Shown: positions 5,013 to 9,510 of the stretch, one piece after another
Position numbering within the stretch: position 1 is the stretch's first letter
Layout: the number at the start of each line of letters is the position of its first letter
NCBI GenBank assembly: GCA_013822915.1
Contig: PNLG01000421.1
Coordinates: forward strand, 1-9,510
DNA from: Sphingomonas sp.
GTDB lineage: Bacteria; Pseudomonadota; Alphaproteobacteria; Sphingomonadales; Sphingomonadaceae
Reading direction: 5' to 3'
Length of the DNA: 9,510 bases
Notes under the pieces: generated by a model
Seen by the model: the letters and a program-made list of their open reading frames with translations, nothing else
Databases searched by the model: none
Told to the model about the DNA's origin: nothing
Made by a program: the position numbers and the translations under genes

Positions 5013-6491
5013 TCAAGCCAGTTGCACCTCGGCCGGACGCGCATGGGCACTCGGCACCGGGTTGGAAAAAATGACCCCGTCATCGACCGATCCAAAGCGC
5101 AGTGCCGTCAGGTCCTTCAGATAATTTTGATGGACCTGCCATGGCTGGCGATTGCCCTGTTTGGGGAAGCGCTCCATCGCCCGCGTTACATAGCCCGAGG
5201 TAAAATCAAGGAACGGCGCCGGTTCCAAATCCCCCTCAATCACTGGCGTCACCTGCCGCACGCCGCGTTTACGCATCGTGTTCAGCAATCGGCACACATA
5301 GCTGCACGTCAGATCAGCCTTCAGCGTCCAGCTCGCATTGGTATAGCCAAAGGATGAGGCCAGATTGGGCATATTGCTATACATCATGCCCTTGTAATTG
5401 AACGTTTCGGCCAGGTTGCGCACTTCATCATCAACGCAGAAGCGGACATCGCTCAGCAATTGCAGTTCCAGCCCGGTCGCCGTGACCACAATGTCCGCAT
5501 CCAGCCGCTTGCCCGAATTTAGCACAATCCCGCCCGCATCAAAGCGCGCGATGGTATCGGTCACGACATCGGCTTTGCCCGCATTGATCGCGTTGAACAG
5601 GTCCGAGTCGGGCACGAGGCACAGCCGCTGGTCCCAGACATTGTAACGCGGCGTGAAATGTTCGGCGATAATAGGCGCGGGCAAATGCTCGGCCAGCATC
5701 CCCAGCACGCGCTCCTTCGCCTGGGCCGGGTGCTTGCGCGCGGCATTAAAGAAATACATCCCGAACAACACGTTGCGCCAGCGTACCAGCGCATAGGCAA
5801 GCTTGGACGGCAAATATCGGCGCAAGCGGTTGGCAAGCGCATCCTCGGACGGGCGCGACACGACATAGGTGGGCGAGCGCTGCAGCATTGTTACCCGGTC
5901 CGCGGTCTTGGCCATTTCGGGCACGATGGTAACGGCGGTCGCGCCCGAGCCGATGACGACCACCCGCTTGCCCGCATAATCAAGGTCATCGGGCCAGAAT
6001 TGCGGATGGATGATCCGCCCCGCAAAATCTGCCTCGCCCGAAAATTCGGGGCGGTGGCCTTTGGCATAGTTGTAGTAGCCCGAGCACATGAACAGGAAAT
6101 TGCAGCTATACTGAACCTCGCACCCCTCGCTCACCGCCGTCACGGTCCATCGCGCCTGCTCGGTTGACCAGTTTGCATCGGTGACATGGTGGTTAAAGCG
6201 AATATGCCGGTCGATGCCATATTTGGCGGCGGTGCGCTTGACATAGTTCAAGATATTGGGGCCATCGGCAATCGCCTTCGCCTCGGTCCAGGGCTCGAAG
6301 ATATAGCCCAGCGTATACATGTCGGAGTCCGACCGGATGCCGGGATAGCGGAACAAGTCCCATGTCCCGCCCATATCGGCGCGCCCTTCAAGGATCATAT
6401 AGCTGCGGTCGGGGCATTTATCCTGAAGGTGATACCCCGCACCAATGCCGGAAATCCCGGCCCCCACCACGATAACGTCGACATGATCCAT
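5013..6491 (-). CDS. ethA: EthA-like type I Baeyer-Villiger flavin monooxygenase
   Basis: A 492-residue FAD- and NADPH-dependent monooxygenase, expected to insert oxygen next to a carbonyl (ketone to ester) or to oxidise sulfur in soft nucleophiles. It has an N-terminal FAD Rossmann motif GAGISG (10-15), the segment GGTWDLFRYPGIRSDSDMYT (41-60), the family fingerprint F-x-G-x3-H-x3-W-P at 156-167 with His162, a second NADP Rossmann motif GSGATA (181-186), and a late ATG motif (338-340). The length and many long segments match mycobacterial EthA (489 residues) as I remember it. The frame is open upstream to 6977, but AGGAG (6500-6504, minus strand) 8 bases before 6491 and the position of the Rossmann motif fix the start. 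No EthR-type repressor is adjacent in the window. The substrate is unknown; the symbol marks family resemblance, not proven orthology. Confidence 0.93.
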   Translation of the reverse strand: MDHVDVIVVGAGISGIGAGYHLQDKCPDRSYMILEGRADMGGTWDLFRYPGIRSDSDMYTLGYIFEPWTEAKAIADGPNILNYVKRTAAKYGIDRHIRFNHHVTDANWSTEQARWTVTAVSEGCEVQYSCNFLFMCSGYYNYAKGHRPEFSGEADFAGRIIHPQFWPDDLDYAGKRVVVIGSGATAVTIVPEMAKTADRVTMLQRSPTYVVSRPSEDALANRLRRYLPSKLAYALVRWRNVLFGMYFFNAARKHPAQAKERVLGMLAEHLPAPIIAEHFTPRYNVWDQRLCLVPDSDLFNAINAGKADVVTDTIARFDAGGIVLNSGKRLDADIVVTATGLELQLLSDVRFCVDDEVRNLAETFNYKGMMYSNMPNLASSFGYTNASWTLKADLTCSYVCRLLNTMRKRGVRQVTPVIEGDLEPAPFLDFTSGYVTRAMERFPKQGNRQPWQVHQNYLKDLTALRFGSVDDGVIFSNPVPSAHARPAEVQLA

Positions 6492-6499
6492 TTTGGCAG

Positions 6500-6504
6500 C
6501 TCCT
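6500..6504 (-). promoter_or_regulatory. Ribosome binding site fixing the monooxygenase start
   Basis: AGGAG on the minus strand, 8 bases before the ATG at 6491. The in-frame ATG at 6512 lies upstream of it and is disfavoured. Confidence 0.7.
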
Positions 6505-6628
6505 ATGCCCATACCTGATATTCGATTTTCGGAAACCAAGCAAAGGGAAGTAGCATGGGGCCGACACCGCGCCCGAGCGATCGCCGTCATTACTTTACGA
6601 AACCGGCGAACGCTGATACTCCCGGCAA

Positions 6629-9019
6629 ATGGGGGGGATGGGCATCTGGACACGGCGGACCGCCCATGCAGCGCTCCTGACGCTAGCCGGTGTCGCCGCG
6701 CCCGCACTGGCGACTGAACCCGCCGCAATATGTCGCACCAGCATCGCGCCCGAAATGTCCCCGTCGTCCGCCGCGTTCGAAGCGGCCGCCGCCCGCGCCG
6801 ACGAAGCGCTCGACCGACGCCGAACCGACCCCGCTCGACCCAGTGATTTGCCCCTGCTGACGGTCGACGACCGGCGTGATGAGCAGCCAACATCCGCCAT
6901 TCCGCCGCAGCTACTCGCGCGATATTGCGCGATTGCAGGCGAGATGATGCGGCTCGACCCGCGCGGCAATCAGGCACAGGCCAAGCAATTTCTGGTCGCC
7001 GCCGTCAATTTCGCGCGCGCAGCGGGCGACTCCGCGACGGAGGCGCGCGCCGCCTATCACCTCGGCCTGACGTTGTTGAACGGCGAAGGCGCAGGCGGCA
7101 CCAACACGCGCGGTGCGCAGCGCGTGACCGCCACGCCACCGGCGGCCCAAAGCGGTGGAGAAGGCAACCTCTCTGAACCGCCGCAGGACGATCCGTGTGC
7201 CACAATTGAAGTCCCGGTGGTCCGGGGCCTTGGCCCGTTCCTTGCCCGTGCCGCGCTGCGCTGCGCTGCTACCCGCGCGACATCGGCTGGCGACACGCCC
7301 CGCGCAGCACTTGCCCAATTGCGGCTTGCACGGATGATCTTGAGCGAGGCAGGACGATCCCCACCCCGCGCCCGCGCGCTGCGGCGCGAGGCAACGGAGG
7401 CAGCGCAGGCGGGGCTGTTGACGGCGGCGCTCATCCCGGCTCCCGCTCCGCGCGCGCTGATGACTGGGCGGCTTGCCGAGGCACTGGTGGAGGCCGACCC
7501 TGCGCATCCTGATCTCACCCCCGCCATCGCGAGCCTGCGCGCCGATGCGCACGGCGATTCCGCAATCCTGGCAGTTGCCGCCGCACTTGAGGGGCACGCC
7601 CTGCTGGCGGCGGGTAATACAAGCGGCGCGGCGGCGATGTTCCAACAAGCGATCTTTTACGAAGGGCAACGTGCTCAGCCGCTACGCATGTCCAGCTGGC
7701 TGCTGCTGATGGCCCGCGCCGAGCCGCAGCGCCGCGACACACTCGCCGTCGCTGCGTATCGCGCGCTGGAGGCGATCCGCCCAATCCTCCCGCTGGCCGA
7801 TCCGCTGACCGAGGAATCGAATTTTGCCGTGCAGATGCGCCCCGTGTTCGAAGCCGCGGTCGCATCGCAACTCACGCTGTCGCGCGACGATGCTGGCCTT
7901 GCCACGGTGCAGACGATTGTGGAAGCGTATCGGGAGGCGGAGCTGCAATCGGCATTCGGGGCGAGTTGTGTCCCTGCGCGCGACCCGGTTGACCCAGCGG
8001 CACTGCGCGCGGGCGAAGTATTGCTCTACCCGATCCTGCTCGATGACCGTGTCGAATTGCTGGTGGCGGTGGGCGGACGCAGTAACAATGCCCGGTTCAT
8101 CCGGCTGCCGGGCGGTGTTCCGACCAACCGGGCCAGCATCGCCCGGCAGGTTGCCGATGTCACTGACTCGCTCACCAACGGCGGCGATGACCGTTGGCGG
8201 TCAGCGGCGCGCGCGCTGTATGATGCACTCATCAAGCCGGTTGAAGCGCAGCTGAAGCCGCTCGGCACGTTGATTATCATCCCCGATGGGCCGCTGCGCG
8301 CGCTGCCCTTTGCCGCGCTGCTCGATGCGCAGGAACAGTTTTTGGCGGAGCGCACCCAAATCGCGCTTGCGCCAGCCCTAGCCTATTCCCAGCCCGGCCG
8401 CGATCGCGGCAAGCGGCGGCTGAAAGTGGTGGCGGTTGCGCTGCAACGCGATGTTGATTTGCCCGCGGGCCGTTTTGCCCGGCTGTCCGGCACGCGCGAG
8501 GAAGCGGCCGCCGCGGCGGGCCCCGGCGGGCGCGTAGTCGATGATTTTCGCGAAGCCGATCTGCGTCAGGCGCTCGACGCTGGCCGTGTCGATGTCTTGC
8601 ATCTGGCAACCCATGCCGCGTTCAATGGCCGATCCGACCGAAGCTTCATCGTCGCGAATGGCGAGGCGATTCCGCTCGCCGATCTGCGCGGGCTGATCGG
8701 TAGCGGACGCGCGCGCGGCGACGAGCTTGACCTGCTGGTGCTGAGCGCGTGCGAGACGGCGGTGGGCGATGATCTGGCGAGCATGGGGCTGGCGGGTGCG
8801 GCGGTGCAATCAGGCGCAGCAAGCGCAATTGCCTCGCTTTGGGAAGTCAACGACACCGGCACCGTTGCGTTGATGAAGGCATTTTATGATCGTTACCGCG
8901 CGGGCGACAGCAAGGCGGCGGCGCTGCGCAGCGCGCAACGCGCGCTGATCGCGCGGGGCGGTGATCTTGCGCATCCCTCGATCTGGGCGGCCTTTACGTT
9001 ATTGGGGGGATGGCGATGA
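6629..9019 (+). CDS. Secreted CHAT-domain (caspase-like) protein with helical-repeat N-terminus
   Basis: A 796-residue protein with a signal peptide: n-region with WTRR, a hydrophobic core, and cleavage after APALA near residue 29. It is therefore exported, probably to the periplasm. The middle (about 60-470) is alanine-rich and helical, compatible with degenerate TPR-like repeats. The C-terminal CHAT domain (about 500-795) has LIIIPDGPLRALPFAALLD near 546-564, catalytic His662 in HLATHAAF and Cys708 in LSACETAVGD, so the caspase/separase-type dyad is intact and peptidase activity is plausible. A stop at 6614 limits the start to ATG 6629 or ATG 6638. Neither has a well-spaced ribosome binding site; a G7 run sits between them. 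The stop overlaps the next gene's ATG by 4 bases, implying translational coupling to the TpsA exoprotein. The substrate is unproven, and the exoprotein or its transporter are the obvious candidates. Confidence 0.9.
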   Translation: MGGMGIWTRRTAHAALLTLAGVAAPALATEPAAICRTSIAPEMSPSSAAFEAAAARADEALDRRRTDPARPSDLPLLTVDDRRDEQPTSAIPPQLLARYCAIAGEMMRLDPRGNQAQAKQFLVAAVNFARAAGDSATEARAAYHLGLTLLNGEGAGGTNTRGAQRVTATPPAAQSGGEGNLSEPPQDDPCATIEVPVVRGLGPFLARAALRCAATRATSAGDTPRAALAQLRLARMILSEAGRSPPRARALRREATEAAQAGLLTAALIPAPAPRALMTGRLAEALVEADPAHPDLTPAIASLRADAHGDSAILAVAAALEGHALLAAGNTSGAAAMFQQAIFYEGQRAQPLRMSSWLLLMARAEPQRRDTLAVAAYRALEAIRPILPLADPLTEESNFAVQMRPVFEAAVASQLTLSRDDAGLATVQTIVEAYREAELQSAFGASCVPARDPVDPAALRAGEVLLYPILLDDRVELLVAVGGRSNNARFIRLPGGVPTNRASIARQVADVTDSLTNGGDDRWRSAARALYDALIKPVEAQLKPLGTLIIIPDGPLRALPFAALLDAQEQFLAERTQIALAPALAYSQPGRDRGKRRLKVVAVALQRDVDLPAGRFARLSGTREEAAAAAGPGGRVVDDFREADLRQALDAGRVDVLHLATHAAFNGRSDRSFIVANGEAIPLADLRGLIGSGRARGDELDLLVLSACETAVGDDLASMGLAGAAVQSGAASAIASLWEVNDTGTVALMKAFYDRYRAGDSKAAALRSAQRALIARGGDLAHPSIWAAFTLLGGWR

Positions 9020-9510
9020 CGCGATACGTGCTGCTGGCCGGGGCGGCGCTTTGTGCGGCGGCCCTCCCCGCGCGTGCCGATGCGCAGACCGTCATCGCAC
9101 CTGACACAGCTGCGCCCGTCACCACCGGCACCACCACGACCCGCACCGGCACGACAACGACAATCGATGGCGGTCGCCGCGTCGGCGACAATTTGTTCCA
9201 CAGCTTCACCAGCTTTTCGCTTGGCACCGGCGAGACGGCGCAGTGGGTGCGATCGGGCGGCGACGGCGGCACCATTGCCAATGTCATCAACCGCGTAACC
9301 GGCCGCGCCATTTCCACGATCGACGGGCGCATCGCGACCCAGGGGCTTGATCGCGCCAATTTCTTTTTCATCAATCCAGCGGGCATCATCTTTGGCGCCA
9401 ATGCGTTGGTCGCGGTGCCCAACGCTGCTTATTTCTCCACCGCCAATGCGCTGCGTTTTGGCGATGGCACCCTGTTCGGTGTGACCACGCCCAATGGCTC
9501 GGCATTTTCG
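9016..9510 (+). CDS. TpsA/filamentous-haemagglutinin-type exoprotein, N-terminal part (cut at right edge)
   Basis: The first 165 residues are visible, and the gene continues past the window. A signal peptide (about 1-22, ending PARADA) is followed by a Thr-rich linker (37-49). Then comes the two-partner-secretion domain: NLFHSFTSFSLGTGETA (59-75), RVTGRAISTIDGRI (93-106) and FFFINPAGIIFGANA (116-130). The last is the family's conserved NPxGIxFG element, here NPAGI instead of the classical NPNGI. Such proteins are exported by Sec and then cross the outer membrane through a partner TpsB (ShlB/FhaC-type) pore, forming a long beta-helix used in adhesion or as a toxin carrier. The ATG overlaps the CHAT gene's stop (ATGA), with a G-rich ribosome binding site (9004-9009) 6 bases upstream. 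The partner gene and the C-terminal function lie outside the window. Confidence 0.9.
   Translation, partial: MTRYVLLAGAALCAAALPARADAQTVIAPDTAAPVTTGTTTTRTGTTTTIDGGRRVGDNLFHSFTSFSLGTGETAQWVRSGGDGGTIANVINRVTGRAISTIDGRIATQGLDRANFFFINPAGIIFGANALVAVPNAAYFSTANALRFGDGTLFGVTTPNGSAFS

Noticed and set aside
4811..5095. 94-codon minus-strand ORF across the intergenic gap
   Set aside because: It begins inside the monooxygenase gene in another frame, has no clear ribosome binding site and shows no recognisable motif.
6492..6977. N-terminal extension of the monooxygenase frame
   Set aside because: It is Arg-rich, overlaps the CHAT gene in antisense, and the Rossmann motif plus AGGAG fix the start at 6491.

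Overview
The window looks like the chromosome of an alphaproteobacterium, most likely a sphingomonad. This is an inference from four things: high GC with GC-rich third positions, a TPR-containing hybrid kinase paired with a stand-alone receiver, CtrA-like TTAA-N7-TTAA boxes, and a CHAT-protease/filamentous-haemagglutinin pair. It has not been checked against any database.

Layout. Positions 1-167 hold no convincing gene. Positions 168-4567 (minus strand) carry a signalling block of three genes. In transcription order they are an EAL c-di-GMP phosphodiesterase with a degenerate GGDEF domain (4567-3125), a membrane histidine kinase with a periplasmic TPR sensor and a C-terminal receiver lacking one acidic residue (3057-619), and a single-domain receiver (554-168). 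Gaps of 67 and 64 bases separate them, so they may be one operon or a tight regulon. Positions 4568-5012 are an AT-richer gap with unusually dense structure: a perfect CtrA-type box, a second near-match, a small hairpin, a strong ribosome binding site followed by a 17-codon ORF on the plus strand, and a perfect 12-bp inverted repeat just after its stop. Positions 5013-6491 (minus) encode an EthA-like Baeyer-Villiger monooxygenase. Positions 6629-9510 (plus) carry a secreted CHAT-domain (caspase-like) protein. Its stop codon overlaps the start of a TpsA/filamentous-haemagglutinin exoprotein, which runs off the right edge.

How the genes may work together. The kinase would sense an envelope signal through its TPR domain and pass phosphate to its own receiver and/or the CheY-like protein. 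The neighbouring phosphodiesterase would lower c-di-GMP. CtrA-like boxes before the phosphodiesterase and before the kinase suggest cell-cycle or motility control. The CHAT-TpsA pair looks like a translationally coupled two-partner-secretion locus with a built-in putative protease. The most novel items are the compact plus-strand unit at about 4660-4850 and the CHAT-TpsA pair.
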